A DNA stretch of 64,000 nucleotides from a bacterium. GTDB lineage: Bacteria; Cyanobacteriota; Vampirovibrionia; Obscuribacterales; Obscuribacteraceae. Every line of letters starts with the position of its first letter. The first letter of the stretch is position 1. Location: NCBI GenBank assembly GCA_018062085.1, contig JAGOSY010000008.1, forward strand, positions 150,491 through 214,490, in the 5' to 3' direction. The translations under genes and the position numbers were made by a program. This document shows positions 38,279 through 47,805 of the stretch, one piece after another. The notes beneath the pieces are model-generated. The model did not search any database. It was not told where the DNA came from and saw nothing but the letters and a program-made list of their open reading frames with translations.

Positions 38279-38926
38279 TTATTTATTGAGAACTTTTTTG
38301 ACGAGCTGGAAAAACTTTAGACCCTCAACACCAAGAGTAAGAATGCTTCTCTCTTTAGCCATCAAGAGTGTGAGCAGTGGTCCGATCTGCTTAGCCATTT
38401 CGATATACTCAAGCGGTCCAACTGCTTGAGCTTCTTTTGGGAATCTCAGGCGTTCAGTCAAATCTTCCAAGTTGAAACGAGCGGCCTGCATTTGTATGAG
38501 AGTTTGATCACGAAGGCCATCAATCAAAATTTCGGCAGTCTCCATGCCATCGTTGATGCGCCAGTGGTTTAGGAGAATGATCCAGGCCCCAACTCCTAGA
38601 GCAAAAGCAACCAGTGAAATCATGATGCGGGCGGCCATCATTAATATAGGCGAATGCTGATCGAGAAAGGCAATTGCCACTGGTGCTAGCAGAATTATTG
38701 CCACGACCGAGAGCAATACCACTAGGCCAGTATAGAAATAGCCCACAAGCAGTGTGACGAAGCGCACCTTCTCGATGGCTTCGGCTAGCTCAGCACCAAT
38801 TGAAACCGGCATCTGAGAATTCGCTAATTGATCAACTGTATTGGTTGGCTCAATGCGGATGTTCTGGATCTGAATCGGCTCATTGACCGACTTCGTTGCT
38901 GCTTCTAAATCGTCGTTATCTGTCAT
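38279..38926 (-). CDS. Two-TM membrane protein of unknown function
   Basis: 215 residues; TM segments about 55-80 (GLVVLLSVVAIILLAPVAIA) and 95-118 (ISLVAFALGVGAWIILL). The cytoplasmic C-terminal half is helical and charged. No family recognised. Sits between the acyl-CoA dehydrogenase (6 bp) and prenyl synthase (12 bp) genes. Confidence 0.75.
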   Translation of the reverse strand: MTDNDDLEAATKSVNEPIQIQNIRIEPTNTVDQLANSQMPVSIGAELAEAIEKVRFVTLLVGYFYTGLVVLLSVVAIILLAPVAIAFLDQHSPILMMAARIMISLVAFALGVGAWIILLNHWRINDGMETAEILIDGLRDQTLIQMQAARFNLEDLTERLRFPKEAQAVGPLEYIEMAKQIGPLLTLLMAKERSILTLGVEGLKFFQLVKKVLNK

Positions 38927-38932
38927 TTTTCA

Positions 38933-40198
38933 CTACTTGAGGAGGTCGCGGGCAATGAGCATGCGTTGAATTTGATTGGTGCCTTCGTAAATTTGACCGG
39001 CTTTGGCGTCTCTAAAAATGCGTTCAATCAAGAGCTCAGGCTTCATGCCATCCATTCCTAGAATGCTCATCACTTCGGTTGAAACGCGCATGGCTACGTC
39101 GCTTGCCATGGTTTTAGCCATGGCGGCAACAGTGACGCTTTGCTCGTTAGCGTCAATTAAGCGGGCAGCTTGGAAGGTAAGCACTCGGGCCGCTTCAATT
39201 TGTACCGCTAGATCGCCCAGCTTGCCGGCCATGCCGTTGGCATCGGCAGTAATGGCTCCGTCGCGATAATGTCTTTGCAAAGTCTCAAGGCAAGCATCTA
39301 AGGCCCCTTGGGCCCAACCGATAGATTGAGCGGCGATCGTCACCCTTCCTTTGGCTAAGCTAGAAAGCGCTACCTTGCGGCCTTCACCATGTTGGCCTAG
39401 CAAATTAGCCTTGGGCACCTTGCAATCGTTGAAAACAATTTCACATGTTGAATAGCCACGCATGCCGAGCATGTCAAATTTTTGACCGATGGCGAACCCT
39501 TCAAAATTGCGTTCAACGATGAACGCTGTGATTTGGCCGGGTCGTTTGGCTTTGCTAACTTCAGCTGCCTTTTCGTTAGTAGCTGGCTTTTCACTGGCTG
39601 TGGCTTTACTTTGCTCAGTGTTTTCCAGTAGACGAGCCATGACAATATAGTAGTCGGCAGAGGCACCAGATGTGATGAATGTCTTGGTGCCGTTCAAGAG
39701 ATAGTCGCCATTACTATCGACTTTTGCAGTAGTTTCAATGGCGGCAGTGTCAGAGCCAGCATTAGGCTCGGTGAGGCCAAAGGCAGCTAGCATTTTGCCC
39801 GATGACGACGGCACTAGATATTTTTTCTTCTGTTCATCGCTGCCGAAGCGATAGATTGGCTCTTGGCTGAGCACATGCACTCCTAGAGAGCTCATGATGG
39901 GCACGCAGCGTCGGCCAAATTCTTCGTTGACTAGACTGAAGCTAACATAGTCACCAGCTGAGCCACCGTAAGTGTTAGGAAACGGCAAGCCGCCTAAACC
40001 CCATTCTGGTTGGCAGGCCTTTTCGAACAGATCGCGCCGGAAGACATTTTCTTTGTCTGAGGCAATAACTTCTTGCAAGCTAATTGATTTTGCAAAAGCT
40101 TTGGCTTTGTCGAGCCAAGCCAGCTGCTCTTTGCTGAACTTGCCTTCAAGTGCGCTAGTGGAGTTCGGTGATATCTGTGTTTGGACCATATCAATCAT
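38933..40198 (-). CDS. Acyl-CoA dehydrogenase
   Basis: 421 residues. FAD-dependent family signature AAFGLTEPNAGSDTAAIETT, FITSGASADYYIVMAR, then RGYSTCEIVFNDCKVP and the C-terminal YEGTNQIQRMLIARDLL with catalytic Glu in YEGT. A roughly 30-residue hydrophilic insert (KATASEKPATNEKAAEVSKA) interrupts the middle domain. ATG at 40198 or 40189. First gene of the operon. Confidence 0.93.
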   Translation of the reverse strand: MIDMVQTQISPNSTSALEGKFSKEQLAWLDKAKAFAKSISLQEVIASDKENVFRRDLFEKACQPEWGLGGLPFPNTYGGSAGDYVSFSLVNEEFGRRCVPIMSSLGVHVLSQEPIYRFGSDEQKKKYLVPSSSGKMLAAFGLTEPNAGSDTAAIETTAKVDSNGDYLLNGTKTFITSGASADYYIVMARLLENTEQSKATASEKPATNEKAAEVSKAKRPGQITAFIVERNFEGFAIGQKFDMLGMRGYSTCEIVFNDCKVPKANLLGQHGEGRKVALSSLAKGRVTIAAQSIGWAQGALDACLETLQRHYRDGAITADANGMAGKLGDLAVQIEAARVLTFQAARLIDANEQSVTVAAMAKTMASDVAMRVSTEVMSILGMDGMKPELLIERIFRDAKAGQIYEGTNQIQRMLIARDLLK

Positions 40199-40485
40199 CT
40201 ACCTGGAAATACATATACAAATATAGCAAGTAATGACGCCTTTTCCGGCTAGGAACTCTAACAAATGCCAGTTGCGGAGTGCTCTGCGGCAACTGAGCCG
40301 CTCTCTTCCGGCTCTGGCTGGGACGATGCTTCGCTAGAAGATAAGTGAGAAGGTAAGGCAGAAGATAAGATGGTATACAATTAATGTCGCTCAACCGGCG
40401 TTTTTGTCAAATGATTGACACTGCGATCTTGGCAACCTTCGTTCCTTCAGCGTTAAAGTAACCGCAACCAGTAATTTCGATTTTT

Positions 40486-41523
40486 ATGGCTAAAGCTCAA
40501 GATGTGGCACAAATGCAAAAACCGCGAGTTCTTAAAAAGGGCGATACGGTTGGTATCATAGCGCCGTCTTCGCCGCAGTTTGAACCAGGCAACCTCAAAT
40601 TTGCTACCGATTGGCTAACTAAAATGGGCCTGCATTTTAAAATTGGTGCCAATAGCACCAAGTCTTACAGCAGTTATGCCGGAAGCGATAGCGCTCGGGC
40701 TGAAGATTTGCACACACTATGGAGCGATGACGCCATCACTGCAGTGCTTCCTATGCGCGGCGGTGCCGGTGCTTCTCGCATTTTGCCTAAGCTCGATTTT
40801 TCATTGTTTGCCCAAAAGCCGAAAATCTTGGTGGGTTTTAGTGATATCACGGCTCTGCTCATTGCTATTAATCAGAAATCTAATTTGGTGACATTTCACG
40901 GCCCTACTGTAGGGCTGATGTTTGAGACGGCCTACACTCATAGCTATTATCAGAAAGCAATTATGAGCACTGCAGCGATTGGCCTTGTCGCTGACCCACC
41001 CAGTGAAGTTTGGGGTTCTGATTATCCACCGACACGTATGGTCATTGCCGAAGGCAAAGGTCGAGGACTACTAACTGGTGGCTGCCTGACTTTGATTCGC
41101 GGTCTGATGGGTACACCCTACGAAATCGATTGCGCCGATCGCATTGTCTTTCTTGAAGATGTTGATGAAGAGCCGCACAATATAGATCGTATTTTGACCC
41201 AGATGATTTTAGCAGGTAAGTTTGATCGCGCTCGCGGTGTCATCATCGGTGACTGCAGTGGTTGCAGGCCTGGTGGTAGCAAACGCAATATTTTACCGCT
41301 CAATTCGTCTCTTGAAGTGATCTTGCGCGAACATTTTAGCCAACTAGGCATTCCTGTAATTTATGGTCTAAAACTTGGTCACACCCCTGATAAAGTGACT
41401 TTGCCATTGGGCGTGATGGCCAGCCTCAATGTCACTGCTAGTACTTCGAGTTCTAGTTCTAGTGTGAGATTTAAGATTGAGGAGGCAGCCTGCGTTGATA
41501 AAGCCCAGAGCGTTAAGAAGTAA
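40486..41523 (+). CDS. LD-carboxypeptidase (peptidase S66, LdcA/MccF-like)
   Basis: 345 residues. VGIIAPSSPQ start, MRGGAGASRILPKLD and the nucleophile Ser in VGFSDITALL. The catalytic Glu is in VFLEDVDEEPHNIDR and the His in KLGHTPDKVTLP. Cleaves L,D-bonds in murein tetrapeptides during recycling, or amidated microcin-type substrates. Cytoplasmic (no signal). Overlaps the next LD-carboxypeptidase-like gene by 29 bp. Spacer 40199-40485 before it holds no gene; short AGAAGATAAG repeats are visible. Confidence 0.93.
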   Translation: MAKAQDVAQMQKPRVLKKGDTVGIIAPSSPQFEPGNLKFATDWLTKMGLHFKIGANSTKSYSSYAGSDSARAEDLHTLWSDDAITAVLPMRGGAGASRILPKLDFSLFAQKPKILVGFSDITALLIAINQKSNLVTFHGPTVGLMFETAYTHSYYQKAIMSTAAIGLVADPPSEVWGSDYPPTRMVIAEGKGRGLLTGGCLTLIRGLMGTPYEIDCADRIVFLEDVDEEPHNIDRILTQMILAGKFDRARGVIIGDCSGCRPGGSKRNILPLNSSLEVILREHFSQLGIPVIYGLKLGHTPDKVTLPLGVMASLNVTASTSSSSSSVRFKIEEAACVDKAQSVKK

Positions 41524-42430
41524 CGACAGAGTAGCGCTTATTGCTCCCGCTAGTCGCCCAACCAAGCCTTCAGCTGTGAAAAGAGCTGAGAAAATTATTG
41601 AGGAGATGGGCTTTGTTCCAGTGGTTGGGGGGCATGTTCTAGACACTTGTGGCGCTATGGCCGGCGATGATCAGGCCCGCCTGCACGATCTTGTTTGGGC
41701 CTTAGAAGATGATTCAATTGCTGCCGTTTGGTGCCTCAATGGCGGTTATGGTTCACTGCGTTTGCTTAAAGATTTGCCTTACCAGACGTTTGCTAAGAAA
41801 CCTAAAATAGTGATTGGCAGCGACGATAATAGTCACCTGCTCTTTGCCTTGAACCAAAAATCTAAAGTAGTTACTTTTCATGGCAGCAATCTTGATCGCA
41901 TAAATAACAAAGAATCTTTTGATCGCTACAAGAAATTACTAAGCAGCCATGAACACTTTCAGGCCATGCAAGTTAAAGATCGATTTCTCTCAGACTTCTG
42001 CTATGCGCCAGTTCATGCCGTTGGTAAGGGACGCATCGTAGCGGGAAACTTAACGGCCTTGGTTTCATTGTTTGGTACAGACTACGAGCCAGATTTGAGT
42101 GGGTCTGTCTTGCTTTTAGAAGATCGAGCTGAGCGCAATGACATTTTAGACCGCTGGTTTACTACTCTCTACATCTCTAACAAATTGTCTACTGTCGCCG
42201 CTTTGGGCCTTGGGCAATTTGAAGATTGCAGTACCAAAGGCTCGTTCAATATGCTCTCTTTTGAAGAGCTAGTAACAGATCGAGTCACGGATATGAAATT
42301 AGCTACTTGCTTTAACTTGCCCTTCGGCCAAGCTTGCGAAAATGCTTTGGTGCCGCTTGGTTTGCAAGTTTCGTTTGATACTGAAAAAGGGCATCTCAGT
42401 TATTTGGAGTCGGCTCTAGAGAAGGATTAG
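41495..42430 (+). CDS. LD-carboxypeptidase-family pseudoenzyme
   Basis: 311 residues, S66 fold kept (VALIAPASRP, CLNGGYGSLRLLKDLPY, VTFHGSNLD, LLLEDRAERNDILDR). The nucleophile block reads IGSDDNSHLL, aligning Asp with the catalytic Ser of the neighbour (VGFSDITALL), and the His block reads PFGQACENALVPLG, with Gln for His. Glu is kept. Catalysis by the usual Ser-Glu-His triad looks impossible. Start: TTG at 41495, with GAGGAGG 9 nt before it, overlapping the upstream gene. Perhaps a ligand-binding sensor of muropeptides for the kinases that follow (inference). Confidence 0.85.
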   Translation: MIKPRALRSNDRVALIAPASRPTKPSAVKRAEKIIEEMGFVPVVGGHVLDTCGAMAGDDQARLHDLVWALEDDSIAAVWCLNGGYGSLRLLKDLPYQTFAKKPKIVIGSDDNSHLLFALNQKSKVVTFHGSNLDRINNKESFDRYKKLLSSHEHFQAMQVKDRFLSDFCYAPVHAVGKGRIVAGNLTALVSLFGTDYEPDLSGSVLLLEDRAERNDILDRWFTTLYISNKLSTVAALGLGQFEDCSTKGSFNMLSFEELVTDRVTDMKLATCFNLPFGQACENALVPLGLQVSFDTEKGHLSYLESALEKD

Positions 42431-42434
42431 CAGC

Positions 42435-43967
42435 GTGGAATATCCGATTGCAGGCAGCGATTCAAATTGCAGTTCAAAGCCCGATTCAACGAGTAATAAT
42501 GAGGTCTCGATCACATTTTCATTGGTCAGTGATAGCACCAAGAAAGCCATTTTGACAATGAATTGTATTATGACCTTCATGGTACTGCTCACCTATGGAT
42601 CAATTTTTTTTCGTCATCCAACCCACTACTCACCGTATTCACTTGCCTTCGTGTTCTTGCCAATCTTGATATTGTTTTGCGCTCAATGGTTCATCTGTCG
42701 GCACAAAGAAGGGACGGTGCGCTTAACTGCTGAAGGATTAGAATTTATTGGTATTAGCCCTCTAACATTACTAAAGAGAAGCAAGCGTGATTGGTCCGAT
42801 GTTCATTCTATTCAAATTACCTATCCACAAAGCATGGGTAAAAACTCTTTTCCTCATTTCAAAGGGCAACCACTGAGTTTTTGGCAGTCATTTAGTTTCA
42901 ATAATTACGGCCCTAATGTTACTTTTGATTTTAAGTCTGGCGGTTCCGCTACCGTGGAACTGCCTTACTTGACCAAGCCTCAGGCAGAGGAGCTTTTGGG
43001 TGCAATAGAGAAATTTGGTGAGCCATCGAGATTTTCTAGTGACTTTGTCAAAATGCAAAGGGCAATTGTCTTAGAGCGCCTTGACTCGCAATCATTTACG
43101 CAATTATGGTCCGAGAGTCTCAGTCCAAGGTATTGTGCTACTACCTATGTGCCTCTGTCGACTAACCATGAGTTACAGAATGGGCGCTATACAGTATTAA
43201 TGGAGCTAGCTGCTGGCGGCATGTCGGCTGTCTATCTGGCCAAGGGTGATGGAGTCAAAGTGATTCTAAAAGAATCAGTTTTGCCATCAGATATTAGTGA
43301 AAAGCAGCAGGAAAAAGCGCGAGAACTTTTCGAGCGCGAGGCAAAACTCTTGCTTAAGCTTAGCCATCCACAAGTAGCAAAAGTATTAGATCGCTTTGTG
43401 GAAGCTACTAGAGATTATTTAGTGATTGAGTATGTCCCCGGGCTAACTCTGGGGCAACTTGTCAAAGCTAAAGGACGACAGAAAGAAAAGGACGTTCTTA
43501 AATGGTGTCGTCAACTAGCTGAGATACTTGCATATTTGCATGGGCAAGAACCGCCGCTTTTGCATCGAGACCTGACTCCCGACAACATTATTCTTAAGGC
43601 CGATGGCTCTGTGTTTCTCATTGACTTTGGCGCTGCTAACGAGTTTGTTGGCCAGGCAACAGGAACGATGATTGGTAAGCAATGCTATATTGCCCCGGAG
43701 CAGTTGCGAGGTAAAGCTAGTCAAGCAAGCGATTTTTATGCTCTTGGTGGAACTTTGAACTATCTTTTGACGGGCGACGATCCAGAGCCTTTAAGCGTTT
43801 CAAGGCCGAAGGAGAAGCACTCGCAAATTAGCCAGGGTTGCAGCGACTTAGTTTCAAGTTTGACAGCTTATGAATATAGCGAGAGGCCTTCTTCGGCGAC
43901 CGAAGTCTTGAATCTATTAGTTAGGCTTGATACTGATAGCGGTATCGCCAAATCAGGGAAGAATTAA
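42435..43967 (+). CDS. Membrane-anchored Ser/Thr protein kinase
   Basis: 510 residues. Two TM segments about 37-60 and 68-85, then a PH-like region about 90-195. The kinase domain is about 249-500: LAAGGMSAVYLAKG (Gly-loop), Lys in VILKES, Glu in FEREAKLL, HRDLTPDNIIL, DFGAAN, IAPEQLRG. The catalytic loop has Thr at the usual Lys position. GTG at 42435, 4 bp after the LD-carboxypeptidase pseudoenzyme. Ends TAATG with the next gene. Confidence 0.9.
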   Translation: MEYPIAGSDSNCSSKPDSTSNNEVSITFSLVSDSTKKAILTMNCIMTFMVLLTYGSIFFRHPTHYSPYSLAFVFLPILILFCAQWFICRHKEGTVRLTAEGLEFIGISPLTLLKRSKRDWSDVHSIQITYPQSMGKNSFPHFKGQPLSFWQSFSFNNYGPNVTFDFKSGGSATVELPYLTKPQAEELLGAIEKFGEPSRFSSDFVKMQRAIVLERLDSQSFTQLWSESLSPRYCATTYVPLSTNHELQNGRYTVLMELAAGGMSAVYLAKGDGVKVILKESVLPSDISEKQQEKARELFEREAKLLLKLSHPQVAKVLDRFVEATRDYLVIEYVPGLTLGQLVKAKGRQKEKDVLKWCRQLAEILAYLHGQEPPLLHRDLTPDNIILKADGSVFLIDFGAANEFVGQATGTMIGKQCYIAPEQLRGKASQASDFYALGGTLNYLLTGDDPEPLSVSRPKEKHSQISQGCSDLVSSLTAYEYSERPSSATEVLNLLVRLDTDSGIAKSGKN

Positions 43968-44782
43968 TGGCTGAACCTTCGCCGACAAAAGCTCTGCCAG
44001 CACTGCCGCCTGGTCCTGACGAAGTCTACATTCCTTACAGCGCTTGGCGCGCCCAGGGGCGGTTTCGTCACGCACTTCTGCAAGAGAAATATACTGCTAA
44101 AAGGATCGCTCAGATTGCAGCTATCGTATTTGCCAGCTATGCCGCCCTGCTTACGGTGATTCGTTGGCTGCCAACTTACATCTTTGGAATTCCCTCTGGC
44201 ATTTTTCTTAACCTTGTTATCTATGGTGTCTTACTGGTCACTTCCTATCCACTGTTAACTTCACCGACCAATATTCAGATCGGTAAAGAAGGCATAAGAA
44301 TTCACTGGTTATCGTTTCTCGGCCTGCTATCCAGCCCCTGGATTAAGCTTGACTACATTGATTTTGTCAACGTATCTCCATTTCGGCGGGGCTACTACAA
44401 GTCTCGTGCAGTTGATATTCACATTGACAAAGACAATGTGCCCTTGAATATAAGGCGGGTACTGCGTTTAATTGCTCCGTCACTATGGTGTGTGAGCTTA
44501 GGGTTTAAGCCGACACTAAAGTTGCGTTTTGATATTGCCGCCATTAACCATGATGCTGATGTGCAAGTACTACTGCGGACTTTCAAGAATTTGCTTCCGC
44601 CTGAAAAACTTGGTGCCGGATTGCTTGAGCTTGGGGATAATGTAGGAAGTTCATTTACGAAGCTTTGGTTAGATAGTTTGGACGGCGGTGATCGCAGCAA
44701 TAGTAATTTGAGCCTGCCACTGGGGTCACTAGAGCCAGGCGAAGTTCTCCAAGATGGCCAGTTGAGATTGTGCGCCGTTTAG
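43967..44782 (+). CDS. N-terminal part of a second membrane Ser/Thr kinase (frameshifted)
   Basis: 271 codons up to the TAG. Two TM segments (about 46-65 and 73-98) and a PH-like region match the N-terminal half of the kinase at 42435. It ends with LEPGEVLQDGQ and then 6 residues out of frame. The kinase domain continues in the -1 frame at 44770, so this is the 5' half of one gene broken by a single-base deletion near 44762 (or an assembly error). ATG overlaps the previous stop (TAATG). Confidence 0.85.
   Translation: MAEPSPTKALPALPPGPDEVYIPYSAWRAQGRFRHALLQEKYTAKRIAQIAAIVFASYAALLTVIRWLPTYIFGIPSGIFLNLVIYGVLLVTSYPLLTSPTNIQIGKEGIRIHWLSFLGLLSSPWIKLDYIDFVNVSPFRRGYYKSRAVDIHIDKDNVPLNIRRVLRLIAPSLWCVSLGFKPTLKLRFDIAAINHDADVQVLLRTFKNLLPPEKLGAGLLELGDNVGSSFTKLWLDSLDGGDRSNSNLSLPLGSLEPGEVLQDGQLRLCAV
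44761..44764 (+). other. Probable single-base deletion joining the two kinase halves
   Basis: Restoring one base around 44762-44763 (a TT remnant of a codon, for example Tyr) gives LQDGQ-x-EIVRRLAAGG. This has exactly the length of LQNGRYTVLMELAAGG in the paralogue at 42435. No obvious slippery heptamer is present. Confidence 0.6.
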
Positions 44783-45534
44783 CGGCTGGTGGCCAAGCGA
44801 TTACCTATTTGGCGTTGGCACACAAAGTCAATGAAGAATCTGGTCAAGTTGTTCTCAAAGAGTTCGTGTTGCCTGTCCGTGGTGGCATAGAAATTCGCAA
44901 GCGTGCCCTAGAGAATGTCGAGCATGAAGCGAAACTTCTGCAAAAATTGAATAATGAGCGCATAGTCAAACTTATCGATTGCTTTGTCGATAGGCAAAAG
45001 GCCTATTTGGTACTTGAATATATTGATGGCAAGTCATTGCGCAATCTGGTAAATGATAATGGTGCCCTTGATGAGGCTGAAGCGGTTCGCCTTGGTATCG
45101 AGATGTGCAGCGTGCTTGATTATCTCCATACTTTAGAGCCAGCCATAGTGCACCGCGACTTTACCCCTGAAAATCTTCTCTTGCGCTCAACTGGTGAGCT
45201 GGCTCTTATAGACTTCAATGTGGCCGAGCAACTCGAATCAAATGAAACTAAGACCATGGTTGGTAAGCATTGCTATGTGTCTCCCGAGCAGTTTCGAGGC
45301 AAAGCTACTTGGCAGAGCGATATCTATTCCTGTGGCTGTACTCTTTATTGGCTCTTAACAGCAAAAGACCCTGAGCCAATTTCGATCTCACAACCTATCA
45401 ATGAACGGCAAGAGATGAGCTTCGAGCTAAATGACATAGTTGCTCGCGCCACTGCAATAGATACGAGCAATCGATTTGCCAGTGCCAAGATGATGAAGGC
45501 TGAATTAGAAGCAATTCTGGCTAGTTCGCGCTAA
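44770..45534 (+). CDS. C-terminal kinase domain of the frameshifted second Ser/Thr kinase
   Basis: 254 codons from a GTG, all kinase domain: RRLAAGGQAITYLAL, Lys in VVLKEFVLP, Glu in VEHEAKLL, HRDFTPENLLL, then LIDFNVAEQ (DFN instead of DFG) and VSPEQFRG. Upstream of the GTG the same frame reads PVEIV, which joins to LQDGQ of the 5' half if one base is restored. The DFN change may weaken Mg binding. If expressed alone it would be a soluble kinase. Confidence 0.8.
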   Translation: MRRLAAGGQAITYLALAHKVNEESGQVVLKEFVLPVRGGIEIRKRALENVEHEAKLLQKLNNERIVKLIDCFVDRQKAYLVLEYIDGKSLRNLVNDNGALDEAEAVRLGIEMCSVLDYLHTLEPAIVHRDFTPENLLLRSTGELALIDFNVAEQLESNETKTMVGKHCYVSPEQFRGKATWQSDIYSCGCTLYWLLTAKDPEPISISQPINERQEMSFELNDIVARATAIDTSNRFASAKMMKAELEAILASSR

Positions 45535-45543
45535 TGAAAGTAT

Positions 45544-46512
45544 TTAGGCTGTTCTATATAAAGCAAACAAATCAGCTTTCAGTTCATAAGAATCGCTGTA
45601 GCGATCTTCCGGCTTCTTTGCCAGTGATTTGAGAATGATTCGCTCTATCTCAGTGGCTTGTGGTGAGGGAATTAGACCCATCGCTGGCGGCACTTCTTGC
45701 ACATGCTTTGTCATTAGAGCAACTGGATTATTGGCAGCAAAGACTAACCGGGCCGTTAGCATTTCATACATGACGCATCCTAGTGAATAAATATCAGTGC
45801 GATGGTCTACTTCTCTTGCCAGGCATTGCTCTGGGCTCATGTAGCAAGGAGTGCCTACAGCCTCGCCTGTAATAGTTAGAGCCAGCGATGCGTCACTTTG
45901 CACATGTTTAGCAATGCCGAAATCTATAATTTTGACAAAATCACTCTGGCTATCTTGCTCAATTAACATAATGTTCTGGGGCTTTATATCGCGGTGCATG
46001 ATTCCTAATTCATGGGCGTGGGCTAATCCTGCTGCCACTTGAATAAATATTGGCAGAGCCCGCTCTAGGGCCATGGCGCCACTTTGTTCAATGAGCGTGC
46101 CTGCGCAAATACCTTCGATGTAATCCATAACCATAAAGGGCCGGCCGTCATTGAGTATGCCGAAGTGTTTAACAGCCACTGTATTTGGTGAGGTCAGCCT
46201 GCTACTAAGTTCAGCTTCTTTTTTAAAGCGATTGACCATTTCAAGGTTGTCGACTAGTGACTGATGCAAGATTTTTATGGCAACAATTTGATTATTCTTG
46301 TCATCGACAGCCTTGTAAACCTTACCGCTGTTGCCAGCGCCAACTTCTCCTTGAATTTGGTAACCGCCCACTTTTTCGATTTGGACTGGATTGCTGGTGA
46401 TGAAGACCAGTTGTGAGCCGTCTTCTGGGCAGTTGAGCTGGTCTTTGCTGAATCTACGGTCGCATATGAGGCACAATCTACTGGCATTGTCTGGAGAATC
46501 AAGCTGGTTCAC
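45544..46512 (-). CDS. Cytoplasmic Ser/Thr protein kinase with N-terminal zinc-ribbon motif
   Basis: 322 residues. N-terminal CLICDRRFSKDQLNCPEDGS (C-x2-C ... C) resembles a zinc ribbon. The kinase domain is about 48-315: VGAGNSGKVYKA, AIKIL, HRDIKPQNIML, DFGIAK and GTPCYMSPEQ, a canonical Hanks-type set. No TM segment. ATG at 46512. Opposite strand to the two membrane kinases, 9 bp from their end. Confidence 0.92.
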   Translation of the reverse strand: MNQLDSPDNASRLCLICDRRFSKDQLNCPEDGSQLVFITSNPVQIEKVGGYQIQGEVGAGNSGKVYKAVDDKNNQIVAIKILHQSLVDNLEMVNRFKKEAELSSRLTSPNTVAVKHFGILNDGRPFMVMDYIEGICAGTLIEQSGAMALERALPIFIQVAAGLAHAHELGIMHRDIKPQNIMLIEQDSQSDFVKIIDFGIAKHVQSDASLALTITGEAVGTPCYMSPEQCLAREVDHRTDIYSLGCVMYEMLTARLVFAANNPVALMTKHVQEVPPAMGLIPSPQATEIERIILKSLAKKPEDRYSDSYELKADLFALYRTA

Positions 46513-46540
46513 TTTGTCACCTAGAGTCTATGCCTGAAGA

Positions 46541-47761
46541 TTATTGTCCGACAAAGCCTAGAGCTTCAGCTCTATCTTTGTCTTTTTGAGCTTGGGCTGA
46601 GAGCGAAAGTTGTTCGTTGGCATAAGAGCGGTAAAAATAAGCCTCGCCATTATCGGGATCAAGCTTTATGGCGTCAGTGCAATCAATTATTGCGCGATGA
46701 AACTGAGCCATTTGGTTGTGCAGTTCGGCTCTACGTAGTAAGGCGCTAGCATCAAGTGGGCTTAGTTCAATATTTCTATTGTAGTCTTTCATCGCTTGAT
46801 CGTAGAGCTTGAGCTCCTCTTCGGCGTCGCCTTTATAGGCATAGGCGGCTTGACACTGGGGGTCTAAGGCAATGGCAGTATCACAGTCGGCAATAGCCTT
46901 CTTGTATTTGAAAGAAAGGTTATAGGCATAGGCCCGAGCCGTGTAGCCGTCCGGGTGTTTTGGAGCGGCCTTAATGCCCCTGTTGGCGGCTTCGAACGCT
47001 TCATCTAAGTGTCCGCTGTTGAGGTGAGCGTCTGAAGCAAGCACATAGGCTTCTAGATTTTTGTCATCTATTTTGAGGATGGCATCGCAGCTCTCTAAGC
47101 ATTCTTTGTAGTTTCCGATTGCACTCTCGGTTTGGGCCTTGAGGGTGAGAGTTGGTATGTCATTGCGACCAGCTGCAATTGCTTTTGCTAAGTCAGCTAT
47201 TGCCTTGAGGTTTTCGTCTATCTGAAGCCACTGTTTAGCCCGCTCAAAATAGAGATCGGCTGTAGGCTTAAACTCAATATCAGCGGTCAGTTTGTCTATG
47301 TTTTTCTTAACTTCTTCTGGCTCATCTATTGAAAGGTGATTGAAGACCTGATGATCGAATGTAAATTCGATCGGTATTGTCTTCGGTGCGCCTGATGGTA
47401 GCGGGGGGAAGGGCAGCGCGGCGTTGATTGTGGCTAGCATGGCGTCGTCGAAAGGCTTATTCCCAGCACTGGTCATTATTTTTAGATCGGTAATGCTTCC
47501 GTCTTTATTTGCCGTAAATGACACAGAGCCACTTGCTCCGTTGCCTGTTTTGGGCAACCAGTGCGCTTTTATTCGATGGTGTAGACGAGCCATGTAAGAA
47601 ACAAAGCTAACGGCAGAGATTTTTCGAGTTTCTTTCGGCTTTTCCTTTCTCTCCTTTATTTCTGTCGACTGTTCTGCTTGATTGCACGAAGTTAAACCAG
47701 CAGCACTACTGAGTATAACTAGAGCGAAAGCTAATTTGAGATTGTAGTTTTGGGTTGCCAT
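46541..47761 (-). CDS. Lipoprotein with TonB_C-like domain and TPR repeats
   Basis: 406 residues. Lipobox LTSC at about 23-26. A TonB C-terminal-like fold lies about 50-140 (SGSVSFTANKDGSITDLKIM, DDAMLATINAALPFPPLP), then about seven TPR units to the end. Likely an envelope scaffold protein. Upstream (47766-47790) a 12-bp near-tandem ACTTAACGA(A/T) repeat. 28 bp before the kinase at 45544. Confidence 0.85.
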   Translation of the reverse strand: MATQNYNLKLAFALVILSSAAGLTSCNQAEQSTEIKERKEKPKETRKISAVSFVSYMARLHHRIKAHWLPKTGNGASGSVSFTANKDGSITDLKIMTSAGNKPFDDAMLATINAALPFPPLPSGAPKTIPIEFTFDHQVFNHLSIDEPEEVKKNIDKLTADIEFKPTADLYFERAKQWLQIDENLKAIADLAKAIAAGRNDIPTLTLKAQTESAIGNYKECLESCDAILKIDDKNLEAYVLASDAHLNSGHLDEAFEAANRGIKAAPKHPDGYTARAYAYNLSFKYKKAIADCDTAIALDPQCQAAYAYKGDAEEELKLYDQAMKDYNRNIELSPLDASALLRRAELHNQMAQFHRAIIDCTDAIKLDPDNGEAYFYRSYANEQLSLSAQAQKDKDRAEALGFVGQ

Positions 47762-47805
47762 TTAGCGAGTTACTTAACGAATTACTTAACGATCTATTTA
47801 AGGAA

